Assembly: GCA_027486845.1 (NCBI GenBank)
Contig: JAIXOL010000038.1
Location: 1-64,000 of the forward strand
DNA from: Cytophagaceae bacterium
Lineage (GTDB): Bacteria; Bacteroidota; Bacteroidia; Cytophagales; Spirosomataceae
DNA length: 64,000 nt
Direction of reading: 5' to 3'
Below the pieces are notes generated by a model that saw nothing but the letters and a program-made list of their open reading frames with translations, had not been told where the DNA came from and did not search any database. Made by a program: the position numbers and the translations under genes. Positions within the stretch are counted from its first letter, which is position 1; every line of letters starts with the position of its first letter. Positions 36,738 through 43,547 of the stretch are shown here, piece by piece.

Positions 36738-36789
36738 GCTGTGCGTGGGTTTTAGAATCTCACTCCCTTTAGGGGTGAGAGTATGTCAA
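36660..36789 (+). ncRNA. Predicted omega RNA (reRNA) scaffold at the TnpB element right end
   Basis: By analogy with characterised TnpB elements, the RNA covers the tnpB 3' end and the right-end structure (CTCACTCCCTTTAGGGGTGAG at 36760-36780) and stops at TCAA. The guide is then the next ~16-20 bases of host DNA. Here these (from 36790, AACTCCACTTTCCAG...) are the last codons of the exporter gene. The 5' end of the RNA cannot be fixed from sequence. Confidence 0.55.
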
Positions 36790-38880
36790 AACTCCACTTT
36801 CCAGAATATATACTTTATCAGCCAATAATGCTGTTTGTGTGCGGTGAGTGATAAAAATTACAGCCATTTCATCTTTTATGTTTTTCAATACCTGTAAAGC
36901 AAACGCTTCGGTGCGTTTGTCCATCCCCGATGTAAATTCATCTAAAAACAACACTTGCGGTTTTTGATAGATAGCTCTTGCCAGTGCAACCAACTGCTGC
37001 TGTCCACCCGAAAGATTTACGCCTTCTTCACCAATAATTGTCAAGTAACCTTGTGGAAGTGAAAAAAAGTAATTATCAAATCCCAGTTTTTGGCAAAACT
37101 CCATCACTTGTTGGTATTCTTCTTGCACATTGCCTAAGCAAATATTATCAAGTAATGTTCCATTGAAAATCTTTATTTGCTGTGGTACAACGGCCATAAT
37201 ATTACGCCATTGTTCGGTAGATAATTCGTCCCATTGATAATTTTGCTGGCTTGTTTTGACAGTTATTTGTCCACTTTCTGGTTGGTAAAACTTTTGTAAA
37301 ATTTGCATCAAGATACTTTTTCCAGAGCCAACTTCACCTTGTATTGATACGACTTCACCTTTACTGACTTTAAGTGAAATATCTTTGAGCAATTGAGGAC
37401 GACCCGCAAAACGAAAGGTTAAATTTTTGATGTTAATTGATTTAAAATCAAGCTTTGCTGCCTCTTCTTGTTTCTCATATTCGGGTTTTAAGCTGGCAAA
37501 TTCAAACATGCGGTCGAAAGCAACTTTGGCTTGTTGGAGTTGAATATTAGTGGCGGAAAGTCGAGCGATTGCTCCAAATAGTCCACTCGAAATGCCTATG
37601 ATTGCCATCATTTCGCCAACTAAAATTTGTTTATGTAGTACCATATATGAGCTGTAACCAATCATCAGAACCACCAAAATACTATTGAAAATATCAGCCC
37701 ACATAGCATATCTGTTGGCCAAAATACTTAAATCGTAGATAGTTTTTTGAAATAGCATATAAATATGCTTGGTAATGAGCGAAAAGAAACCTTCTTTTCC
37801 TGCACTTTTGATGGTAGAAATACCGCTGATGGAGTCAACATAATGGCTTTCGGTGCGGGCATAGGCGGCCATTACTTGTTGCTGGTGCTGAATAATAGGT
37901 TTATTGAACTTCCATAACAGCCACCCAAACATCGGAAAAGCGATTAGTGAAATTCCGCCCGCAACAAATGAATACTTGAATAGAAATACCAATGAAGCAA
38001 TCAAAACCAAAACATCAATCACTACGCTACCAATTAGGTAACTCACTACCGATTGAATATTTCGGGTATCGTTCATGCGTGCGGTTAATTCGCCTACACG
38101 TCGAGTATCAAAGAAAGATTTTGGCAACCATAAAATAGCATCATAGAATTTATCGACCATTCGGCTATTCAAATCTCGGGCTTGGCGAGTAAGGAAAAAT
38201 CCACGAATATAGCCCAAACCTGACTTGACGAGTAAAAGAATTGCCAATAGTGAAATACCCCAAAGTAATTTATTGGTTTTGTGCGATGGCAGAATATCAT
38301 CAATTAGTTTTTGCGAAAAAATGGCAGTAGAAAGATTCAAAACAGCAATGATAACGCCTAAAATAGCCGCTATTATGAGCAAATTTGTATCTTCTTTCAA
38401 AAGCGTTTTTACCCATTCTATTTTACGCTTCGATTGTGTTTCGACAACTACAAACTTTTCGTTGGGTATCAACTGTAAAAGTACTTTCGATTGCCAAATC
38501 TCGTCCAATTCATCTCGGCTGAGTTCAATTATTCCTTTGGCTGGGTCGCCAATAATATATCGTCCGTTTTTTATGCCATAAAGAACCACATAGTGCTGTA
38601 ATCTTTCGTCGATTAATACATGTAAAATTGCAGGAAATTGAGTTTCTGAAAGGTTTTCAATCGCTTCAACCTCAAAAGCTTCGGAGTCGAAGCCTAAAGT
38701 TTGAGCTGCTTGATGTAAACCCAATAGAGAAGTTCCTTGTAGCGATGTACCGCTCATTTCTCGGAGACTTTCGAGCGAATTATCGCCCCCATAAAAACGG
38801 ATAACAGAAAGTAAGCACGCCACGCCACAGTCTTTGGCGTCGTGCTGACGAGTAAAACTCGCCAAAGTTTTTTTGTTCAT
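36769..38880 (-). CDS. C39-peptidase ABC exporter (PCAT), 3' end replaced by IS sequence
   Basis: 703 aa. Residues ~1-140 are a C39 peptidase: RQHDAKDCGVACL (catalytic Cys), HYVVLYG (His), GDPAKG (Asp). A six-segment membrane domain follows, then an ABC ATPase with Walker A GEVGSGKS, signature LSGGQQQLVALARA, Walker B VLFLDEFTSGMD and FITHRTQ. This class cleaves double-glycine leaders and exports the peptide. The last codons (LTYSHP, stop) are encoded by the right end of the TnpB element. The native end is displaced to 35381-35419, about a dozen codons. All motifs are intact, so activity may be kept. Confidence 0.93.
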   Translation of the reverse strand: MNKKTLASFTRQHDAKDCGVACLLSVIRFYGGDNSLESLREMSGTSLQGTSLLGLHQAAQTLGFDSEAFEVEAIENLSETQFPAILHVLIDERLQHYVVLYGIKNGRYIIGDPAKGIIELSRDELDEIWQSKVLLQLIPNEKFVVVETQSKRKIEWVKTLLKEDTNLLIIAAILGVIIAVLNLSTAIFSQKLIDDILPSHKTNKLLWGISLLAILLLVKSGLGYIRGFFLTRQARDLNSRMVDKFYDAILWLPKSFFDTRRVGELTARMNDTRNIQSVVSYLIGSVVIDVLVLIASLVFLFKYSFVAGGISLIAFPMFGWLLWKFNKPIIQHQQQVMAAYARTESHYVDSISGISTIKSAGKEGFFSLITKHIYMLFQKTIYDLSILANRYAMWADIFNSILVVLMIGYSSYMVLHKQILVGEMMAIIGISSGLFGAIARLSATNIQLQQAKVAFDRMFEFASLKPEYEKQEEAAKLDFKSINIKNLTFRFAGRPQLLKDISLKVSKGEVVSIQGEVGSGKSILMQILQKFYQPESGQITVKTSQQNYQWDELSTEQWRNIMAVVPQQIKIFNGTLLDNICLGNVQEEYQQVMEFCQKLGFDNYFFSLPQGYLTIIGEEGVNLSGGQQQLVALARAIYQKPQVLFLDEFTSGMDKRTEAFALQVLKNIKDEMAVIFITHRTQTALLADKVYILESGVLTYSHP

Positions 38881-38958
38881 TTCTTGTGTGGATTTAGAAT
38901 TTAGATTAGACTTTACTGAGTACTAATACTGCAAATATTTAATAGCCAGATGATTATG

Positions 38959-39477
38959 TTATTGGTTAATGAGTTTCAATATAGCTTCAATCTTGGTTTC
39001 TCCCTTGTATTGTTTGAGCAGTTCGCCTTCTTTATTATAAATAAAAATCGTCGGGAAACTCGAAATGCCAAATTGTTTGCTGCTCTCAATGGCTTCCATG
39101 TGAGCAAATTTGATATTTGAATATGCCGTTAGTTGATATTTCGTAGCAAATTTTTTGACGTTTTCGAGAGGTTCGACCGAGATAAAAGTCATTTGGGTTT
39201 TCTCAAAATCAGCTATGTGCTTTTTTATGTTGGCCGCTTCGTTTTGGCAATGCTCGCACTCAGTATTGAAGAATACCAACACTTTAAAAAAGTTATTGCT
39301 GTTTTCGATTGTAAACGATTTGCTATCAAGACCTTTTACTTGAGTAGCGGGCAGTTTTTTTGTGTTTTTTGCCACAACTTTCTTGTTTTCCATTTTTCGA
39401 TAAATCATCGAAACCAGAAATGTTGATACGCCGATGAGAGCCAAAAAGAATGCAAGTTTTAGGATAGTTTTTTTCAT
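38959..39477 (-). CDS. Membrane-anchored thioredoxin-like protein (TlpA/AhpC-TSA type)
   Basis: 172 aa with one N-terminal transmembrane segment (KLAFFLALIGVSTFLVSMIY) and a periplasmic thioredoxin fold: VLVFFNTECEHCQNEA (CxxC is CEHC) and SSFPTIFIYNKEG with the cis-Pro. It lies 78 bp upstream of the C39 exporter on the same strand. Likely handles disulfides or Cys thiols of exported peptides; two of the three double-glycine peptides carry at least two Cys in the core and the third has two as well. Confidence 0.85.
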   Translation of the reverse strand: MKKTILKLAFFLALIGVSTFLVSMIYRKMENKKVVAKNTKKLPATQVKGLDSKSFTIENSNNFFKVLVFFNTECEHCQNEAANIKKHIADFEKTQMTFISVEPLENVKKFATKYQLTAYSNIKFAHMEAIESSKQFGISSFPTIFIYNKEGELLKQYKGETKIEAILKLINQ

Positions 39478-39509
39478 ATTTTTAAAAGTTTGTGTGGAAT
39501 AAAGAATAT

Positions 39510-40847
39510 CTACTCGCCTCTCAGCACACTAAAAATAGCGTAACGTAAGTGCTGTTTTTGACGAATTTCTTTTTGAATATAATAAAATAGAATGATGGCA
39601 ATAATTAGTACTGGGAAAAGCACCCAAATGAAGTTTTTGAGAGCTGATAACACTATCACGATTGTCATGGATAATAGTATGCTCCAACCACTCACTTTGC
39701 TTTTCATTTCGGTAAAACTAACGCCCGAATCAATGACAAGTGGCTTGTAGTAAGTAAAGACAAGTCCGTTGGTTAGTAATAATATTGTTGCTGAAAAATA
39801 GAAAAGTATAAGGTTTAGGTCTAATTTATGAGAAAATAATAAAATAATGAGTGTTAATGTAAAGTCGATAAGTATCGGGATTGCAAGAATTTGAAGGTAT
39901 TTTTCAAATGTTGAGGTCGATTTATTAACAGAAGTATTTAGCCAGATTGTTGGAAAAAATCCCCAAACATTATTAGCCATATAATTGAAAATAACCAACG
40001 GAGAGATATACAGTAACCAAACAAATTCACCAAAAAATACACCTTTAAACATAGGGTTTGTTGTCGTAAAAACCGTAAAAGCAGTTTTTAAAATTAACTG
40101 TGTAAAATACCCACTTCGTGATTTTGGATTTTTGATAAATGCCCAATAAATAGCTGGAACGGCAGAATTTGTAACAAAATTATAAGAAAACCGATTTGCC
40201 GAAGTACCCACAATGTTTTTTTCGAGAAAAATCGAACAAACTACTTGAAACAACAAACCAATAGCAAGAAAAGCCAATACCCAAAATGAGTCAAATTTTA
40301 TTAAAACAATTACAAACGCCACAACAAATGCCAGCCAAATCCATTTGACATTCTTTAGTCGGTGGTTTTCTTCGATAAAAGTTTTGAGCAAGTATAAAAA
40401 TAAATAGGTATTGAAAAAGAATAAGAGCGATATGAGTAAATCGAGCGAAGTATAAACTTTTGAAACAACATCTATCAAAATAAGCGAACTAACAAAAGCT
40501 AAATTAGTTGGTTTGAAAAAGTCATAGATAATATTAACAAGCCATCTTTTTGTGGCATTTACAGCATAAATTTTTGGGATAACCCTCGAACGGTTTTTGT
40601 AAGCTGGAAAAAACTCAAACAAAACCATCATTATGCCATAAGCAAATAGAATATAGTTTTTTACAAGCTTAATATCAATTTTTGTTTCATCCGACTCTTC
40701 AATCAAATCTAACATAAAGCCAATCATTGCTCCGTAGAAAACCACAAAGGCGATATAAACAATATTTAAGATTAATTTAAATGTTGATTCGGCATTTTTG
40801 AAGAATGATAATATCTTTCGTTTAAGGGCAAAAACAAGTATTTCCAT
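39510..40847 (-). CDS. ABC-2 type permease-like membrane protein
   Basis: 445 aa with about 10-12 hydrophobic segments and no soluble domain. It begins 1 bp after the stop of the ABC ATPase gene, so it is almost certainly its permease partner. The sequence itself carries no strong family motif that I recognise (it resembles Bacteroidota proteins annotated as ABC permease in bacteriocin or antibiotic export/immunity loci). Confidence 0.75.
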   Translation of the reverse strand: MEILVFALKRKILSFFKNAESTFKLILNIVYIAFVVFYGAMIGFMLDLIEESDETKIDIKLVKNYILFAYGIMMVLFEFFPAYKNRSRVIPKIYAVNATKRWLVNIIYDFFKPTNLAFVSSLILIDVVSKVYTSLDLLISLLFFFNTYLFLYLLKTFIEENHRLKNVKWIWLAFVVAFVIVLIKFDSFWVLAFLAIGLLFQVVCSIFLEKNIVGTSANRFSYNFVTNSAVPAIYWAFIKNPKSRSGYFTQLILKTAFTVFTTTNPMFKGVFFGEFVWLLYISPLVIFNYMANNVWGFFPTIWLNTSVNKSTSTFEKYLQILAIPILIDFTLTLIILLFSHKLDLNLILFYFSATILLLTNGLVFTYYKPLVIDSGVSFTEMKSKVSGWSILLSMTIVIVLSALKNFIWVLFPVLIIAIILFYYIQKEIRQKQHLRYAIFSVLRGE

Positions 40848-40848
40848 A

Positions 40849-41598
40849 TCAAATCCAGTCGAAAGCTGCGGTTTTAGATTGAGGAACTAATAAATTGAAT
40901 AGGGCATCGTCAATAACTTTTGTGCCATTTGAGGTGAAATCTTCTATTTTCCCATCAAATTTGATAGCAGATTCATCCAATACCAAAATTCTATTGGCTA
41001 TTTTTTGTACATAAGCCAAATCGTGGGAAGCTATCAGAATGATTCGGTCATTTTTTCGATAAATCTCAATAAAAGCAATGAGTTGTTTAACGGCAATAGG
41101 GTCTAAACCCGCAAAAGGTTCATCAAGTAAAAGCACCGATGGGCGATGCAACACCGCTCCACAAAGAGCAATTTTTTTTTCCATACCCGTTGAATAATCG
41201 CTGATTTTCTTTATCAAGACATCGGGTTCATCAAAGAAAAACGCAATCATTTCGTTGGTGCGTTTCTTGAAATCATCTTTCTTGAGTTGGTGCAAATGGC
41301 TTAAAAACTCCAAATATTCGTAACCAGTAAACTCTGGTATGGGCGGCACAACATCTGATAAAACTCCCAAGTCTTGCTTGAAATTCATGCGTTCGCCTTC
41401 GAGCAGGGCGTCATTATAGAAAAATTTGCCAGTATCGGGTTCAACCAAATCAATTAGACAATTCAGAAATGTGGTTTTTCCAGCACCGTTTTTGCCCAGC
41501 AAACCAATTACATCACCACCTTCAAAAGCGAGATTGATATTGTTCAGAACGGTCTTATTGCCGTATCTTTTGGTCAAATTTTCTATAATAAGATTCAT
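40849..41598 (-). CDS. ABC transporter ATP-binding protein
   Basis: 249 aa, one ATPase domain: Walker A GLLGKNGAGKTTFLN, Q-loop region, signature YSTGMEKKIALCGAV, Walker B VLLLDEPFAGLDP and IASHDLAYV. This is the CcmA/natural-product immunity-type ABC-A ATPase. The signature is STGME where LSGGQ is usual, normal in this subgroup. It is sandwiched between two membrane protein genes with 1-2 bp gaps. Confidence 0.93.
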   Translation of the reverse strand: MNLIIENLTKRYGNKTVLNNINLAFEGGDVIGLLGKNGAGKTTFLNCLIDLVEPDTGKFFYNDALLEGERMNFKQDLGVLSDVVPPIPEFTGYEYLEFLSHLHQLKKDDFKKRTNEMIAFFFDEPDVLIKKISDYSTGMEKKIALCGAVLHRPSVLLLDEPFAGLDPIAVKQLIAFIEIYRKNDRIILIASHDLAYVQKIANRILVLDESAIKFDGKIEDFTSNGTKVIDDALFNLLVPQSKTAAFDWI

Positions 41599-41600
41599 GT

Positions 41601-42254
41601 TTAAGAGTTATTGATGTTAAGAAAAATAATAAAGACTAACCATACAATTAAACCCGTTCCATAGGATAGTGAAACTAATTTCATTGATTTCCAAAAATCA
41701 ATTTCAACATTCTTTTTTAGTAGGAATGTCAAAATAAATAAAAATATAATTTCAAATAGATTCAGGGTTTGAAGTGGATAAATTAACCACGGTTCAATAG
41801 TCGATTTATCAAGAACACTTAGTAATGATAGTGGATAAAAACTTTGAAAATCAGAAAAAGTATATTCAAAAAACGAAAAGTATAAGATTTTAATAATTGA
41901 AGGTATTAAAAAGACTAAGTCTGCTTTTATTACAATAGTTAGTAAATCTCTAAATTGTATTTTTTTCTCCATACTACAAAAAAATAATCCAGCATGTAGG
42001 CATAAACCTATTATTAATATTTTTAGACTATATAGGATAATAAGGAATATGTAACTTAACCAACTCCACTCATGTCTCATTTCAAGCATTTTCTCTATGG
42101 TTTCAAAAGATGATTGTTCAGAATAAAAATGAAAAATAAGGTTATCTGTCAAAAAAAACTCATTAACGGCATAGGCAATAATTAAGCTAATTATAATGTT
42201 AAAAACAAAGAAAATAATACCTCTATTATTTGATTCTTGATAAATTGCTTTCAT
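41601..42254 (-). CDS. Polytopic membrane protein (217 aa)
   Basis: Five or six hydrophobic segments (FFVFNIIISLIIAYAVNEFF, YIFLIILYSLKILIIGLCL, etc.). No family recognised. It ends 2 bp before the ABC ATPase gene and is the first gene of a three-gene operon with it and the permease. It may be a second transporter subunit or an immunity protein. Confidence 0.75.
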   Translation of the reverse strand: MKAIYQESNNRGIIFFVFNIIISLIIAYAVNEFFLTDNLIFHFYSEQSSFETIEKMLEMRHEWSWLSYIFLIILYSLKILIIGLCLHAGLFFCSMEKKIQFRDLLTIVIKADLVFLIPSIIKILYFSFFEYTFSDFQSFYPLSLLSVLDKSTIEPWLIYPLQTLNLFEIIFLFILTFLLKKNVEIDFWKSMKLVSLSYGTGLIVWLVFIIFLNINNS

Positions 42255-42331
42255 ATACTTTCTGATTTTTAATTGGAAATAAATTAAATATTCAATAGGT
42301 ATTGATTATAGTTTTAGAATGTTAAAAAAAA

Positions 42332-42502
42332 TTAGTTTTCACTTTTAGGTTTATTTAATAATACTATAAACCCTGTAATAATAAATAATAAGAAGGGTAA
42401 AGTTTTAATAAACTTTGTCCCCTCAATAAAGTAAAAGAAATAGGCTGCTCCAGCATTTAATCCAATAAAAAGCGATGCGATTAATTTTGTTTTATTTTTC
42501 AT
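42332..42502 (-). CDS. Small two-helix membrane protein (56 aa), candidate immunity protein
   Basis: The frame starts at ATG 42502: MKNKTKLIASLFIGLNAGAA, a second hydrophobic segment LPFLLFIITGFIVLL, and a polar tail NKPKSEN. It lies between a double-glycine peptide gene and the 217-aa membrane protein, all on the minus strand. Small two-helix proteins in this position are often bacteriocin immunity proteins. That is inference from context only. Confidence 0.6.
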   Translation of the reverse strand: MKNKTKLIASLFIGLNAGAAYFFYFIEGTKFIKTLPFLLFIITGFIVLLNKPKSEN

Positions 42503-42568
42503 TTTATTTGTGATTTATTAAACTACTTAGGTGATATATCGCCTAAGTAGTTTATTTGTTAAAAAAAA

Positions 42569-42787
42569 TTAATGAGTACTGTCATAAATACAGGCAGCTA
42601 ATGATGCACAAGAAAGTCCTGCCCCAAATCCAGTTATAAAAGCACTTCCCATAGCTGCGGCAGTTCCAGTAACAGGATTTGTAAACAGCAATGCAATTCC
42701 TGCAACACCCAAAACACACCCAGCACCATCCGCTACACATCCACCACCACTTAATTGATACATTTGATTTAAATTTACTTTTTCCAT
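42569..42787 (-). CDS. Double-glycine leader peptide 1 (bacteriocin-like, 72 aa)
   Basis: I start it at ATG 42787 (leader MEKVNLNQMYQLSGG); a longer frame to 42832 adds residues that do not look like a leader. Cleavage is expected after LSGG. The core of ~57 residues begins GCVADGAGCVLGVAGIALL and is rich in Gly/Ala with small-residue spacing (GTAAAMGSAF, GFGAGLS) and four Cys. It resembles membrane-inserting class II bacteriocin cores. It would be processed by the C39 exporter at 36769-38880. Confidence 0.85.
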   Translation of the reverse strand: MEKVNLNQMYQLSGGGCVADGAGCVLGVAGIALLFTNPVTGTAAAMGSAFITGFGAGLSCASLAACIYDSTH

Positions 42788-42978
42788 TTTTTTGTTGTGT
42801 TTAAAAAGTTTTAAATTAACTAATTTATTCAAAATCAGACTCTTGATAGCTTAAATCTTACTTCTTCGTGCAAACTACTTTTTTTCATTATTAGCCTGTT
42901 GTGTGTGGTCGGCTCTGGTTTTCGTGTTTCACTTAGGCTCAGAAATTAGCTTTTAAAAGCCTGATGATTTGACGAATT

Positions 42979-43122
42979 TTACATACAAGATGACTGATAT
43001 GATGAAATCAAGCCACCTAATTGTCCTGAGCCTGGAATCATTGCTGCTCCTGAAATCATTGCTAATAATGCAGTACAGTTACTGCCACCATTGATTTTTT
43101 CTAAGTTGTGTATTTTTTTCAT
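42979..43122 (-). CDS. Double-glycine leader peptide 2 (47 aa)
   Basis: Starts at ATG 43122. The leader is MKKIHNLEKINGG, cleavage after GG. The core of 34 residues begins SNCTALLAMISGAAMIPGSG and ends SSCM, with two Cys, one near each end, that could form a disulfide or thioether ring. The upstream 50 bp (43131-43180) closely matches the region upstream of peptide 3. It falls below common gene-calling length limits. Confidence 0.82.
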   Translation of the reverse strand: MKKIHNLEKINGGSNCTALLAMISGAAMIPGSGQLGGLISSYQSSCM

Positions 43123-43130
43123 TTGGTTTT

Positions 43131-43180
43131 GCGTTTCGTCGAGTCGTCGCCACGATTTTTAAAAGTTGTGAAAAATTAAA
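43131..43180 (-). repeat. Shared 5' leader repeat upstream of peptide 2
   Basis: The minus strand reads CACAACTTTTAAAAATCGTG, then GCGACGACTCGACGAAACGC before the peptide 2 ATG. The same layout recurs at 43344-43385 before peptide 3. Confidence 0.75.
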
Positions 43181-43190
43181 AGTTATTTTC

Positions 43191-43334
43191 TTACAAATAT
43201 CCTCCGCCTAAAATAGGGAAAGGTAGTGTTGGGAAAAAGATGGTTGGTCCAGTTACTGGGCAATCAAAAGAACTGCTTGGTGCTAAGCAGCCACCTGAAA
43301 TTGATGCTAATTTTGTTGTTGTGAGATTTTTCAT
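43191..43334 (-). CDS. Double-glycine leader peptide 3 (47 aa)
   Basis: Starts at ATG 43334. The leader is MKNLTTTKLASISGG, cleavage after GG. The core of 32 residues begins CLAPSSSFDCPVTGP and ends PILGGGYL: two Cys near its start, then a Pro/Phe-rich hydrophobic part. It is unlike the other two cores, so the three peptides share leaders and exporter but not mature structure. The Ser/Thr-rich beginning would suit glycosylation or dehydration. Confidence 0.82.
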   Translation of the reverse strand: MKNLTTTKLASISGGCLAPSSSFDCPVTGPTIFFPTLPFPILGGGYL

Positions 43335-43343
43335 TTTGTTTTT

Positions 43344-43385
43344 GCGTAAGTCCGTCGCCACGTTTTTTTAGTTGTGAAAATTAAA
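43344..43385 (-). repeat. Shared 5' leader repeat upstream of peptide 3
   Basis: The minus strand reads CACAACTAAAAAAACGTG, then GCGACGGACTTACGCAAAAA before the peptide 3 ATG. Conserved with 43131-43180, so either the cassette was duplicated or the leader carries a regulatory element. Confidence 0.75.
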
Positions 43386-43547
43386 TTATATGTAAAGTTG
43401 TGTGAATACTTAGTTTTTCTACCCAATCATCGCTGTAAGATATTGATAGTTTTTTGCTCATTTTTGCTAAATTTTTGTTGTTTTTAAGTGAATTTAGTAC
43501 AGTTTCTATTGATTTTGTCGTATTGAGGCGATGTTGTAACCCTAACT
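43381..43547 (-). pseudogene. C-terminal remnant of a second GT1 glycosyltransferase
   Basis: A frame different from that of the upstream gene reads ELGLQHRLNTTKSIETVLNS then KNNKNLAKMSKKLS and ends at TAA 43381. It aligns with the end of the intact glycosyltransferase (GAGTKADLKDSKDTILDAIK, YKEKVLEMSLLF). So a tandem second copy once lay here and was deleted apart from its tail, which now overlaps the stop of the intact gene. Confidence 0.65.

Larger units (their letters stand above)
35420..36789 (+). mobile_element. IS200/IS605-family TnpB-only element (IS1341-like)
   Basis: The left end has three hairpins: CCTGTCCTTTAGGCAGG (35435-35451), GCCGTGCCGAAGGACGGC (35466-35483) and TGGCT-acgtg-AGCCA (35484-35498). 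One tnpB gene follows. The right end has a hairpin, CTCACTCCCTTTAGGGGTGAG, closing in TCAA (36786-36789), the usual right cleavage tetranucleotide of this superfamily. There is no TnpA, so it depended on another transposase. The left boundary is set by the reading frame it restores in the exporter gene (flank ...TTATGAT). Boundaries could be off by a base or two. Confidence 0.82.

Noticed and set aside
36769-38880. Exporter with a natural C-terminus LTYSHP
   Set aside because: Those codons belong to the right end of the TnpB element; the native end lies on the other side of the insertion.
42788-42832. N-terminal extension of GG peptide 1
   Set aside because: The added residues (MNKLVNLKLFKHNKK) are not part of a double-glycine leader, and the ATG at 42787 gives a leader of normal length.
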